From Pseudomonas lurida (GTDB lineage Bacteria > Pseudomonadota > Gammaproteobacteria > Pseudomonadales > Pseudomonadaceae): a stretch of DNA of 64,000 nucleotides. Location: positions 4,757,501-4,821,500 of the forward strand of contig NZ_PDJB01000001.1 of the NCBI RefSeq assembly GCF_002563895.1, in the 5' to 3' direction. Shown here piece after piece: positions 25,274-33,974 of the stretch (within the stretch, counting starts at the first letter, position 1; every line of letters begins with the position of its first letter). The notes beneath the pieces were generated by a model. It was given only the letters and a program-made list of their open reading frames with translations, was not told the origin of the DNA and ran no database searches. A program made the position numbers and the translations under genes.

Positions 25274-26095
25274 TTAGTCGTGGTACATCACCGACCGCCC
25301 GCCATCGATCATCAGGCAGGTGGCATTGATAAAAGGCGCCTCGTCGGTCGCCAGGAACAGTGCCGTCATCGCCACTTCGACCGGCTGGCCGATGCGCTTG
25401 GGCGGGTGCAGGTCGAACGCGCGTTGGCGCTCGGCGTGGGGGTCGGGGAAGCCATTCCAGTAGTCGACGTTGAGCTGGGTCTCGATATAGCCCGGCGCGA
25501 TGGCATTCACGCGGATGCCCTTGGGCGCGTACTCGATGCCAAGGGCACGGGTAAGGCCGAGCAGGCCGTGCTTGGCCACTGGATAAGGGAAGCAGCCGGG
25601 GATGATGTGGCTGGAATGGGTGGAGGCAATATTGATGATGTTGCCGATACCTTGCTCGATCATGTACGGCAGCACCGTGCGGCAGCCGAACCAGGCACCG
25701 TCGAGGTCGATGGCGAAGCAGCGGCGCCAGTCTTCGTCGGTCATCTGCAGTGGGTCGCGGAACACATTCACCCCTGCGCAGTTGATCAGCACATCCACGC
25801 GGCCAAAGCGCTCGATGGCCACATTGACCAACGCCTGCCATTGCTCCTGGGAGGTGATATCGACGGGTTGCGCGTAGATCTCGGCACCGCGTTCGCGCCA
25901 GTGGGCGGCAACTTGCTCGACCTTTTCGCCTTGGATGTCGGCGATGACCAGCCGCGCCTGCTGGGCCTGGAAGCACGCAACGATGGCTTCGCCAATGCCC
26001 TGGGCGGCGCCGGTGATGATCACCACTTTGTTCTTCAACCGCTCGCCATAGGTTGGCTCGGGCACGGCGGGGAGTGACAACGGTTGTGCCTGCAT
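25274..26095 (-). CDS. SDR oxidoreductase, probable L-arabinose (aldose) 1-dehydrogenase
   Basis: 273 aa short-chain dehydrogenase. NAD(P) motif TGAAQGIGEA near residue 29, NCAGVN, catalytic S and YxxxK in IASTHSSHIIPGCFPYPVAKHG, where PYPVAK holds Tyr and Lys. First gene before araFGH, 30 bases from araF. In pseudomonads L-arabinose is oxidised to the lactone rather than isomerised, so a 1-dehydrogenase is the expected activity; the later pathway enzymes are not in this window. Confidence 0.8.
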   Translation of the reverse strand: MQAQPLSLPAVPEPTYGERLKNKVVIITGAAQGIGEAIVACFQAQQARLVIADIQGEKVEQVAAHWRERGAEIYAQPVDITSQEQWQALVNVAIERFGRVDVLINCAGVNVFRDPLQMTDEDWRRCFAIDLDGAWFGCRTVLPYMIEQGIGNIINIASTHSSHIIPGCFPYPVAKHGLLGLTRALGIEYAPKGIRVNAIAPGYIETQLNVDYWNGFPDPHAERQRAFDLHPPKRIGQPVEVAMTALFLATDEAPFINATCLMIDGGRSVMYHD

Positions 26096-26139
26096 CGCTT
26101 CACCTGTTTTATTTTTGGTAGTGAGTGCTGATGCAACCG

Positions 26140-26197
26140 ACTATAAACCCATCATTTGAAATATCTCAATATATAAATTTGCATCCCATATATTGAG
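26140..26197 (-). promoter_or_regulatory. Promoter and palindromic operator of the SDR-araFGH operon
   Basis: On the minus strand: -35 TTGAGA (26164-26169), 18-base spacer, -10 TATAGT (26140-26145). A perfect inverted repeat CTCAATATAT (26165-26174) and ATATATTGAG (26188-26197) overlaps the -35, so a bound regulator would block RNA polymerase. The IclR protein at 20790 is the likely ligand. Confidence 0.65.
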
Positions 26198-26213
26198 CAT
26201 TAATCAAAAAAAA

Positions 26214-26301
26214 TGTGGGAGCGGGCTGTCCGCGATAGCGGCGGTTCAGTCAACGCAGCTGTGACTGAACTACCGCTATCGCGGGCAAGCCCGCTCCCAC
26301 A
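26214..26301. repeat. REPIN, one arm shortened
   Basis: TGTGGGAGCGGGCTGTCCGCGATAGCGG paired with a full right arm ending AAGCCCGCTCCCACA. The left arm reads GGCTGTCCGC where the right mirrors GGCTTGCCCGC, a small loss in one arm. Confidence 0.9.
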
Positions 26302-26330
26302 CTTGATCCTCAGTTTGACGCAATGGGGGC

Positions 26331-26810
26331 CTAGCCGAGCGCGAAGTCGCGCAGCGCATCGCCTTCCATGCGATAGCGCACCCACTCTTCCTGCGGCTGG
26401 GCGCCGATGGACTTGTAGAAAGCGATCGCCGGTTCGTTCCAGTCCAGCACGCTCCACTCAAAGCGCCCGCAGCCGTTATCGAAAGCAATCTTCGCCAGGT
26501 GGCGCAACAACTTCTTGCCCGCCCCGCCGCCGCGTTGTTCCGGGTTGATGTAGAGGTCTTCCAGGTACAGGCAGTTGCTGCCCAGCCACGTGGAATAGCT
26601 GAAAAAGAACACCGCAAAACCAATCGGCATACCGTCGCGCGAGCAGATCAGGCCATGGGCGGTGGCCCCCTCACTGAACAGGCTGCGCTCGATGTCCACC
26701 ACACTGGCGATCACTTCATGCCGAGCTTTCTCGTACTCGGCCAGCTCGGTAATGAAGGTCAGGATCTGCGCAGCATCGCTGGGCACGGCGGGGCGAATCT
26801 CGATGGTCAT
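26331..26810 (-). CDS. GNAT family N-acetyltransferase
   Basis: 159 aa. Acetyl-CoA-binding motif LEDLYINPEQRGGGAGKKLL at about 86-105, then SVLDWNEPAIAFYKSIGA, as in diamine/spermidine acetyltransferase-like GNATs. Monocistronic by position; REPIN downstream. Substrate not determinable, polyamine or other small amine possible. Confidence 0.88.
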   Translation of the reverse strand: MTIEIRPAVPSDAAQILTFITELAEYEKARHEVIASVVDIERSLFSEGATAHGLICSRDGMPIGFAVFFFSYSTWLGSNCLYLEDLYINPEQRGGGAGKKLLRHLAKIAFDNGCGRFEWSVLDWNEPAIAFYKSIGAQPQEEWVRYRMEGDALRDFALG

Positions 26811-26986
26811 GGGCGAGCCTTGGCAATTTCAAAGCACACATACTAAGGCGCTTTCATGACTGATTGCAGTGCAATTTCGCTGCACGTGGTCCTGGCCCCC
26901 TTACTCCGTCGGCGGGTAACGTTGGCACCACCAACCACGCAACAATCGGCAAAGGCGCGCATGGTAAAACGTGGGGCATAACGCCA

Positions 26987-28252
26987 ATGACGCCAGGCCC
27001 TCCCATGCATTCCAAGTCGCCGGTGAGCACCCAGCTGTTCGCCCTGTTCTGTGTTGCCAGTTTTCTGTTGTCGCTGTCGTACGGCTCGACCTTCCTGCTG
27101 TCGTTGCTGATTCATGCGCGCGGTGGCAATGAACATGATGCGGGCAGCGTGATTTCCATGGCCATGCTAAGCACCTTCGTCGCGGTGGTGGTCTCCGGGC
27201 ATTTATCGGATGCCGTGGGCGCAGCGCGGGCGATTGCAGGCATGGGCGTGCTGCTGGTGGTGGCATGCCTGGGCTTTGCACTGATGCCTGGGTTCGGCCA
27301 GGGCTTGATGCTGTTTGGCCTGGCCCTGGGGCTAGGCTGGGGGGTGTTCTACACGTTGGGGCCGATCATCGTGGCGATGCTGGTGGCGCCGCCGCAACGG
27401 GCGAAATACTTTGCGCTGTTGTCGGGCAGCATGATGACGGGGATCGGTTCCGGCCCCTTGCTGGGACGGGCGGCGAGCGCGCTGGGATGGCCCCTGACCA
27501 CCGCGTTCCACATCGCCGCGATCGCCAGCCTGGTCGCAGTGGTGATGTTCTGGCGCCTGGGCGCCCACCTCACGCAACGGGGCAATGCGCCGGTAGCCAA
27601 AATTTCCTGGGTCGCCACCCGCCAGGTGCTGTCGTCCAAAGCGGCCTTCGCGATCCTGATGGTGGGCCTGGGTGGGTGTGTCTTTGGTGGGTTGTCATCC
27701 TTCCAGACCAGCTACGCAGCGGCACATTCGCTGGACTACTCGTTGTTCTTCGTGGGTTTCCTGAGCGCCGCGATCACCAGTCGTTTGCTGATAGCGGGGT
27801 TTGTCGTCAAGCGCGATGCCTATCGCAGCGCGTGCGTGCTGTCGGGGCTGATGCTGGTGTCGGTGTTGATGTTCGGCTTCACGGTGTCGGGCAGCACCAG
27901 CTACCTGCTCGCCGCCATCACCCTGGGCGTGGGTTATGGCCTGACCTATTCGGTGATCAACGGGCTGGTGGCCAATGAAGCACCGGCCGGCACGACCTCC
28001 CAGGCGCTGCTGCTGTTCAGCCTGGCGTACTTCATCGGTGTATTCGGGTTTCCACTGCTCGCGGGAAAGATCATCGTCGCGTACGGCCTGCCATCACTGC
28101 TGCTGAGCTTGGCAGCGGTCGCCCTGTTCAACTGGCTGATCACCATCGCACGACTGATCGGGCGACGGGCGCTGGCACACAAAATCTTACAGGTGACACA
28201 AGACCGTTCGTCGCCATCAAGGCACGAACGCCAAACGCAGGCGGACCAATAG
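26987..28252 (+). CDS. MFS transporter
   Basis: 421 aa with twelve predicted membrane helices in the usual two bundles. The start at 26987 (MTPGPPMHSKSPVSTQLF) is chosen because the preceding 41 codons are not hydrophobic or conserved-looking; a Met six codons later is also possible. Helix 1 is LFALFCVASFLLSLSYGSTF. Drug- or metabolite-exporter-like; no substrate can be assigned. Followed by two small genes in the same direction. Confidence 0.82.
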   Translation: MTPGPPMHSKSPVSTQLFALFCVASFLLSLSYGSTFLLSLLIHARGGNEHDAGSVISMAMLSTFVAVVVSGHLSDAVGAARAIAGMGVLLVVACLGFALMPGFGQGLMLFGLALGLGWGVFYTLGPIIVAMLVAPPQRAKYFALLSGSMMTGIGSGPLLGRAASALGWPLTTAFHIAAIASLVAVVMFWRLGAHLTQRGNAPVAKISWVATRQVLSSKAAFAILMVGLGGCVFGGLSSFQTSYAAAHSLDYSLFFVGFLSAAITSRLLIAGFVVKRDAYRSACVLSGLMLVSVLMFGFTVSGSTSYLLAAITLGVGYGLTYSVINGLVANEAPAGTTSQALLLFSLAYFIGVFGFPLLAGKIIVAYGLPSLLLSLAAVALFNWLITIARLIGRRALAHKILQVTQDRSSPSRHERQTQADQ

Positions 28253-28286
28253 AGGGTAAGGACATTAATCATATGGAGACACCCTC

Positions 28287-28619
28287 ATGAAAAATTCCAA
28301 GTTTGCTGCCCTCGCCCTCACCGGCCTGTTGTCCGCTGCGTCGCTGAGCGCCTTTGCCGCCAGCTCGACCACCGGCCCCACCGATCCAACGCCTGACGCC
28401 ACCACCGAGTCGCAGAAATCCATGGGCACCGGCCTCGACACCAACGGTGGCGCAGTCATCGACAACAGTGCCGACCCACGCACCAAAGGCAATGACACAC
28501 AGCGCCAGGCGCCTGCTGCCGTCGGCAACGGCAAAATGGGCCCTGGGGTCAATGAGCCAAAGATCAACAAAGGCGATGACTCGAACGTGCCTGGCGCCCC
28601 TAAACAACCTGCGCCGTAA
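28287..28619 (+). CDS. Secreted low-complexity hypothetical protein
   Basis: 110 aa. Signal peptide with cleavage near SAFAAS (residue 24). The mature protein is rich in Pro, Gly, Asn, Asp and Thr and likely disordered (SSTTGPTDPTPDATTES). GGAGA precedes the ATG. Pseudomonas proteins of this type are common in periplasmic or stress settings, but no function is known. Confidence 0.7.
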   Translation: MKNSKFAALALTGLLSAASLSAFAASSTTGPTDPTPDATTESQKSMGTGLDTNGGAVIDNSADPRTKGNDTQRQAPAAVGNGKMGPGVNEPKINKGDDSNVPGAPKQPAP

Positions 28620-28670
28620 TCCATCGAACGCACGATGAACACCCGATCATTTCCCAGTGAAGAGGTACGC

Positions 28671-28937
28671 ATGAACGTCGATAGAAACCTTGAAAAAGAA
28701 GTCCTCACCCGCCTGCTGCACGCTCACCCGCAAGGACTGGGCAAGGAGGTGCTGGACAACTACCGCGGCGAAAAAGAGGTCGCCAGTGTCTTGGCGTTCC
28801 TGCAGGACCGTGGATTGATCAAGGATGGGCATGTGACCACCGACGACGCCGGTGAATATTCGTTGAACTTGCCCATCAAGCTCACCGCGTCTGGTGTGGA
28901 TGAGGCGCGCAAGCTGGACGGCCAGGCCAGCCAGTAG
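28671..28937 (+). CDS. Small winged-helix-like hypothetical protein
   Basis: 88 aa beginning MNVDRNLEKEVLTRLLHAHP, with GAAGAGG upstream of the ATG at 28671. Helices followed by EYSLNLPIKLTASGVDEARK suggest a small winged helix; no family recognised. Lies 51 bases after the secreted low-complexity gene and may be co-transcribed with it. Confidence 0.65.
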   Translation: MNVDRNLEKEVLTRLLHAHPQGLGKEVLDNYRGEKEVASVLAFLQDRGLIKDGHVTTDDAGEYSLNLPIKLTASGVDEARKLDGQASQ

Positions 28938-28954
28938 CCTTCACGAAAAACCCA

Positions 28955-29043
28955 TGTGGGAGCGGGCTTGCTCGCGAAGGCGGAGGGTCAGTCACTGAAT
29001 CTTTGACTGAACCACCGCTATCGCGGGCAAGCCCGCTCCCACA
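28955..29043. repeat. REPIN
   Basis: TGTGGGAGCGGGCTTGCTCG to AAGCCCGCTCCCACA, 89 bases, between two convergent genes. Confidence 0.95.
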
Positions 29044-29056
29044 GCCTTGAACGGGT

Positions 29057-29974
29057 TTATTCAGCCACCAGGGCATCGACTTCGGCCGTGCCGGGTGACG
29101 TAGCCGGCCCCCACCGCGTCACCGCCAAAGCTGCCGCCCCATTCGCACGGCGCGCCGCTTCAGCAGGCTTCAAGCCTCTGGCCAAGCCCGCTATGAATAC
29201 CCCCGCATGCGCGTCCCCCGCGCCGTTGCTGTCAACCGCCCGCACCTTGAAGCCGGCCACGTGCTCAACGGCATTCGCTCGCCCTACCCAGCAGCCATTC
29301 GGCCCGTCGCGAACCACCAGCAGCGTCTGCGCAGGCAGGTGTTCGCTCAGCGCTGGCAACGCGGCAGCGATATCCGCTGCGCCGGTAAATGCCAGGGCTT
29401 CGGGGCCGTTGCTGGTCCAGATATCGATGCGCGGTAACAACGCGCACATCAAGGCCGAGTCCGGCGCCTTCACCAGCGGACCTGGATCGAACACCACCAC
29501 GATCTCCCGTGGCAGCGCCAGCAACCAGTCGATCAGCGGTTGTGCCTTGCCCTCCAGCAACAGGCTGTAGCCGCTGACATACACATAGTCGTCAGCCTGC
29601 GGTTCAACCTTGGCCAAGTCCTCGGCACTCAGTTCCCCCTCGGCGCCGATGTGGGAAATGAAGGTGCGTTCGGTGGTGGCTTCGGTCAGTGACACGCACA
29701 AACCGGTGTCCTTGCCTTCACTGGTCGCCAGGGCCATTTCAATACCCTCGGCCTGCATCGCCGCTCGGGCCAGGTCGCCAAAACGCCCGTTGCCGTGACG
29801 CCCCAGGTAGACCACTGGCAGCCCATTACGCCGAGCGGCGGCCATGACATTGAAGCCACCGCCGGCTTCAAAGCTGGCTGATTTCGCCAGCACGTCACCG
29901 CCGGTTGCGGGCAAGGTATCGAGGGCCATGACCAGGTCGACGATGACCTGGCCGGTGTGCAGCAATCTAGACAT
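29057..29974 (-). CDS. PfkB-family carbohydrate/nucleoside kinase
   Basis: 305 aa ribokinase fold. Substrate-site GGGFNVMAAARRNG near residue 37 and catalytic base D254 in DSNGAGDAHAG. The usual Phe after GAGDA is replaced by His. Overlaps the permease gene by eight bases, so it is part of the GntR / ADP-ribosylglycohydrolase / NCS1 permease set. Probably phosphorylates the sugar or nucleoside released by the hydrolase; substrate unknown. Confidence 0.88.
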   Translation of the reverse strand: MSRLLHTGQVIVDLVMALDTLPATGGDVLAKSASFEAGGGFNVMAAARRNGLPVVYLGRHGNGRFGDLARAAMQAEGIEMALATSEGKDTGLCVSLTEATTERTFISHIGAEGELSAEDLAKVEPQADDYVYVSGYSLLLEGKAQPLIDWLLALPREIVVVFDPGPLVKAPDSALMCALLPRIDIWTSNGPEALAFTGAADIAAALPALSEHLPAQTLLVVRDGPNGCWVGRANAVEHVAGFKVRAVDSNGAGDAHAGVFIAGLARGLKPAEAARRANGAAALAVTRWGPATSPGTAEVDALVAE

Positions 29975-31433
29975 TAGGGCTCTCTACTAAAGCCGGGCGG
30001 CGGTCAGCTGCGCCGCCCAGTACCGCATAAATCCCGCCGGCCACCAGGAAGGTGACGATCCAGCCCAGGCCGTTGTGGCCCAGCCACGAGTCGGACAAAG
30101 GCCCGGCGAACCAAATGTTTTCGGCGGTGGTGCCGATGGTGGTGAAGCTGAAGCCCAGCACGATCGCCACGGCCCAGGCGCCGAACGCACGCCACTCCAC
30201 ACCGCCGCGATACCAGTAGGCGCTGCTTGGGCTCACGTCCAGCAGGTCCTTGGGGCTGTAGTAGTGACGATGGATCAGGTCGACCACGAAGATGCCGACC
30301 CATGCGGTAATCGGTACCGCCAGCAGCGAGATGAACGTGATGAATGGGCCGTAGAAACTGTCGGCGATCAGCATGAAGTAAATCGAGCCGGCGAAGATCG
30401 CAACGATGTCGACGATCACCGCATGCACGCGCTTGACCTTCAGGCCGAGGGTCAGGGTGGTGAGGCCCGCCGAATACACCGAGAGGTTGTTGGACAACAG
30501 CAGCCCGCCGAACGCGGTGATCAGGTACGGCACCGCCATCCAGGTCGGCAGCATGTCGCGTATCGCGACGATCGGGTCAGTGGCCGAGGCCAGGTCGTTG
30601 TTACCCACCGACAGCAGGCCGCCAAGGGTGATCAGCAACACCAGGGGAATGCCCGCACCAAACGCGGCGGATGCCACCAGGCGCACAGCCTTGACGCTGC
30701 GGTGCTGGTAGCGCGACATGTCGGCACCGGCGTTGGCCCAGCCGATACCGGTACCGGCCGCCATGGTACCGATGCCGATGATCATCGCGCTGAGCGGTGC
30801 CGGCGTGGCGTTGAATACGGCACTCCAATCAATGGTGGCGCAGAGGAAGCCGCCGACCAGGATATTCAAGGCGCCGAACACATAGGTGGCCCACTTCTGG
30901 ATCACCAGCAAGGTGGCGTGGCCCAGGCCGGATACCGACAAGGTCAGCAGCACAAAGATGGCGATGAAGATCAGGGTGAGCACCGGGGCGCTTTTCGCCT
31001 CGACAGGAGACCCGAACAGGATCGAGCACAACGACAGCAGCACGAACGCAGCGGTGGTGGTGTTGACGGTTTCCCAGCCTAGGCGTGACATCAGCGACAC
31101 CAACGTCGGCCCGATATTGCCGCGCACGCCAAAGATGGCGCGGGACAGGGTCAGGCTGGGCGCACGCCCACGGCGACCCGCGATGGAAATAATGCCCACC
31201 ACGGCGAAGGAGCCGGCGGCGCCGAGGATCGCGACGATGATCGCCTGCCAGATCGCCAGGCCGCGAAACGCGACCAGTGTCGCCCCGAGCGGCAAGCCGA
31301 GGATGCTGATATTGGCCGCGAACCACACCCAGAACAGTTGCAGCGGGTGACCGTTGCACTCGCCTTCAGGAACCGGTTCGATGCCGCGTGTTTCCAATTG
31401 CCCGGCGCTCTGGCCGGAAGAAGTCGTGCTCAT
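29967..31433 (-). CDS. NCS1-family purine/cytosine permease
   Basis: 488 aa with about twelve membrane helices. The N-terminal region FWVWFAANISILGLPLGATL and GRAPSLTLSRAIFGVRGN match nucleobase:cation symporter-1 transporters, which import purines, pyrimidines, hydantoins or related compounds. Preceded by GGAG. Overlaps the kinase gene; a 182-base gap with a degenerate REPIN separates it from the hydrolase, so a second promoter is possible. Confidence 0.9.
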   Translation of the reverse strand: MSTTSSGQSAGQLETRGIEPVPEGECNGHPLQLFWVWFAANISILGLPLGATLVAFRGLAIWQAIIVAILGAAGSFAVVGIISIAGRRGRAPSLTLSRAIFGVRGNIGPTLVSLMSRLGWETVNTTTAAFVLLSLCSILFGSPVEAKSAPVLTLIFIAIFVLLTLSVSGLGHATLLVIQKWATYVFGALNILVGGFLCATIDWSAVFNATPAPLSAMIIGIGTMAAGTGIGWANAGADMSRYQHRSVKAVRLVASAAFGAGIPLVLLITLGGLLSVGNNDLASATDPIVAIRDMLPTWMAVPYLITAFGGLLLSNNLSVYSAGLTTLTLGLKVKRVHAVIVDIVAIFAGSIYFMLIADSFYGPFITFISLLAVPITAWVGIFVVDLIHRHYYSPKDLLDVSPSSAYWYRGGVEWRAFGAWAVAIVLGFSFTTIGTTAENIWFAGPLSDSWLGHNGLGWIVTFLVAGGIYAVLGGAADRRPALVESPNV

Positions 31434-31518
31434 GAGGGGTGCTCCAAGTGCCTGTATTGTTGTGGTTGTGGCAGAGAATCAAATCGTTAACCGGTCATCC
31501 TGACTCGACGCTATCGCA

Positions 31519-31599
31519 TGCGGGAGCGGGCTTGGTTGCGTAGACCCGCCCACCGATGCATAACCGTACACACCGCCTTCGAACAAGCCCGCTCCCACA
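31519..31599. repeat. Degenerate REPIN inside the nucleoside operon
   Basis: TGCGGGAGCGGGCTTGGTTGCG at the left and CAAGCCCGCTCCCACA at the right. The middle no longer pairs well, indicating an older copy. Confidence 0.8.
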
Positions 31600-31615
31600 T
31601 GGGTGCAGGCGGCGC

Positions 31616-32617
31616 TTATCGAATCGTGAGCAGCCCTTGGACCAGCGGCTGCAAGTCCAGGCCATTGACCTGCTTGACCTGTTCGATCAGCGCTTCGGGC
31701 CAGCACTGCATGCCCAGGCACGCACCGAGCATGGCGCCCAGCATCGCCGCGATGGTGTCGGTGTCACCGCCAAGGCTGGCCGCCAGGCACAGCGCCTCGA
31801 AGGCATCCATCTCGCCCACCGCCACTTGCTGGGCCAGGGCAAACGACACCACCACCGACTCCTGAGAAGCGACGGAGGTGCCGATCAATTCGTATAACAG
31901 GTCGGCGAACAGCGTCTTGTCGCCGCTGCCGACGCTCAAGGTCCGCGCCCAACTGATGCGGGTGGAAATGCGCCCGCCAGCAATCCAGTGGCCGTGCCCT
32001 TCCGCTTGCTGGGCAACCTGAGTGCCGATGTTCAACGCTTCGCCCAGGTCCACGCCGTTGATACCCGCCGACACGACCGCCGCCACCGCCGCGGCACTGG
32101 AAATGCCCAGGGTGGTGTTATGGGTCACCTGGCAGGCCTGGATCACCGCCTGGATAAACTGCACCGGGTCGCTGACATCGGCGGCAATCCCCACCGGGGT
32201 GATGCGCATCGCTGCGCCGTTGGTGGTGCCATAGCGGCCGGACTCTTCCGGCGTGTGGCCGGCGAGGATCATGTCGATCGCACGCTTGGTGGAAGGCCCA
32301 AGCAAATCCTGCGAGCCCTTGGCGCGCATCACTGCTTCCCAGTCGATCAGGCGCTGGGCCAGGACCGTGGGTTCGATTTTGCCTTGGCCTTCCACCAGCA
32401 ACTCACCGACCAGGATGGCCTGCTCGGTGTCATCGGTGATGGAGCCGGCAGGCATGTTCGGCGCGATTGGCTGGTCGGCGCCGGCATCTTCCAGGCCAGT
32501 GATGGCACCGAAACGCGCGCGGACTTGCTCACGGCTCAGTGACTGGGTGGGCATGCCCAGGGCATCGCCCAATGCCAGGCCGTAGAACGCACCGAGGGCG
32601 CGATTGTGCGGGGTCAT
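31616..32617 (-). CDS. ADP-ribosylglycohydrolase family protein
   Basis: 333 aa DraG-like all-helical hydrolase. Metal ligands appear in the two signature motifs: SITDDTE near residue 60 and GGDTDT near residue 289. The family cleaves N-glycosidic bonds of ADP-ribose or nucleoside-like compounds. Its place beside an NCS1 permease and a PfkB kinase argues for breaking down an imported nucleoside or ribosylated compound rather than reversing protein ADP-ribosylation. ATG overlaps the GntR stop by four bases. Confidence 0.88.
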   Translation of the reverse strand: MTPHNRALGAFYGLALGDALGMPTQSLSREQVRARFGAITGLEDAGADQPIAPNMPAGSITDDTEQAILVGELLVEGQGKIEPTVLAQRLIDWEAVMRAKGSQDLLGPSTKRAIDMILAGHTPEESGRYGTTNGAAMRITPVGIAADVSDPVQFIQAVIQACQVTHNTTLGISSAAAVAAVVSAGINGVDLGEALNIGTQVAQQAEGHGHWIAGGRISTRISWARTLSVGSGDKTLFADLLYELIGTSVASQESVVVSFALAQQVAVGEMDAFEALCLAASLGGDTDTIAAMLGAMLGACLGMQCWPEALIEQVKQVNGLDLQPLVQGLLTIR

Positions 32618-33327
32618 TTCGAGTTTCCAAACTGGAGGTGCAGACGAAAGTGCAGAGGGTCGAGCAGGCTTTCGACATGCTCCATGAAACGCTCGCGACG
32701 GTCATAGGTGGTACGCGATGCCTTCAGAAACACTGTGCCTGCGGGCCGGCCGAGCAGCTCGGCGTCTTCATCGCTGAGAGGTTCCGCGCCGATCCATTGA
32801 TCACCTTCGGCACCGACATAACCGTAGGCGGCCAAGGTGATCGTCAGGGAGTTATCGATCAGGCCCACGCTCGGCAGGCTTTCCAGGCCTCCGGAGGCTG
32901 GCATCAGCGAGCGCTCCAGCGAAACGGCGGTGCCGTCGCTGGTACGACGACGGCGGTCGAGGGCGATGAATTGGTCGCTGCCGAAACGGCTGAACAGGTC
33001 CGGGCGGGTGACGGCTTCCAGGCGCAGGATGTCGGTGCTCACACGGGCGCCCGTGTCAGCCAGGGCCTGGGCCCAACCGCTGTGCTGGTCGAGCACCATG
33101 CCGTCAAAGGTGACGATGGAGCCGACGCCGCTCTGGGTCGCGATGTAATTGCGTCGCTTGAGTTCGGCGAGGGCTTCGCGCAGGGTGCCTCGGCTGACCG
33201 CGAACTCTTCGGCCAGTTGGTGCTCGCCCGGCAGCAGGAAACCGTCGGCCATCACCCCACCCTCGATACGGCGGATGAGCTCGTCGACGACGCGTTTTTT
33301 CTTATCAAATCGAACATGTCTAATCAT
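32614..33327 (-). CDS. GntR-family (HutC type) transcriptional regulator
   Basis: 237 aa. Winged helix at about 10-75 (LLPGEHQLAEEFAVSRGTLREAL) and a UTRA-type ligand domain. Start taken at ATG 33327; there is no ribosome binding site before it. It is the first gene of the operon with the hydrolase, permease and kinase and probably controls them. A small palindrome across the start codon may be its own operator. Confidence 0.88.
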   Translation of the reverse strand: MIRHVRFDKKKRVVDELIRRIEGGVMADGFLLPGEHQLAEEFAVSRGTLREALAELKRRNYIATQSGVGSIVTFDGMVLDQHSGWAQALADTGARVSTDILRLEAVTRPDLFSRFGSDQFIALDRRRRTSDGTAVSLERSLMPASGGLESLPSVGLIDNSLTITLAAYGYVGAEGDQWIGAEPLSDEDAELLGRPAGTVFLKASRTTYDRRERFMEHVESLLDPLHFRLHLQFGNSK

Positions 33328-33329
33328 GT
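33314..33329. promoter_or_regulatory. Palindrome across the gntR start codon, candidate autoregulatory operator
   Basis: ACATG (33314-33318), TCTAAT, CATGT (33325-33329). It covers the ATG. Short, so weak on its own. Confidence 0.35.
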
Positions 33330-33397
33330 ACAAATTGATAACCGAAAGTGCCCGTTGACAGCAAGCGAATTATTTCAGGGAGATGAAAAAACCGGCC

Positions 33398-33958
33398 TCA
33401 GGGTTCCAGGCCAATGGGGAAAAACGCTCCACCACTCCAGACGCCCAGCCAGTTCTGACCATTGATCGGACGGCTTACCGCCAGCTCCACCAATTGGTAG
33501 AACGCGTTGCGATGCACCAGGGCTTCGAGATTGGTGCGCACACGCAGATAAGGCGCAGGTTCCTGGGTGACGGGGTCGATCACCACCCGCAACGGGTGTT
33601 CGAGGCCCGCCTCGACCTGCTCATCGACATTGGTGGTAAAGCGCAGCACCTGAGCTTCACCCTGCCCTTCGACTTCCAGGGTAACCGCCACGAACGGCGC
33701 ATCATCGACGGTGATACCCACCTTTTCCACGGGAGTGACCAGGAAGTAATCATCGCCATCGCGGCGAATGATGTTGGAGAACAACTTGACCATCGGCTTA
33801 CGCCCGATCGGCGTGCCCTGGTAGAACCACGTACCATCGCGGGCAATACGCATGTCGATGTTGCCGCAGAAGTCCGGGTTCCACAGGTGCACCGGGGCCG
33901 GTCCCTTGCCTTTGGGCAGTTGGGCCAGCAGATCGTTGGCCTTGGCGGAATCGGTCAT
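33398..33958 (-). CDS. DUF1285 domain-containing protein
   Basis: 186 aa from ATG 33958, preceded by AGGAG. Contains the family stretch MRIARDGTWFYQGTPIGRKP and FLVTPVEKVGITVDDAPFVA. Cytoplasmic, no known activity; the family is widespread in Proteobacteria. Lies 16 bases after the DUF4823 lipoprotein gene and is probably co-transcribed with it. Confidence 0.9.
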   Translation of the reverse strand: MTDSAKANDLLAQLPKGKGPAPVHLWNPDFCGNIDMRIARDGTWFYQGTPIGRKPMVKLFSNIIRRDGDDYFLVTPVEKVGITVDDAPFVAVTLEVEGQGEAQVLRFTTNVDEQVEAGLEHPLRVVIDPVTQEPAPYLRVRTNLEALVHRNAFYQLVELAVSRPINGQNWLGVWSGGAFFPIGLEP

Positions 33959-33974
33959 GAGGTTCTCCTGGTGC

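Noticed and set aside
24503..26077. 524-codon plus-strand frame opposite araF and the SDR gene
   Set aside because: No domain, and it crosses two clear minus-strand genes and a gap.
26864..26986. N-terminal extension of the MFS transporter
   Set aside because: 41 extra codons are polar and lack a start context; the later Met gives a normal transporter N-terminus.
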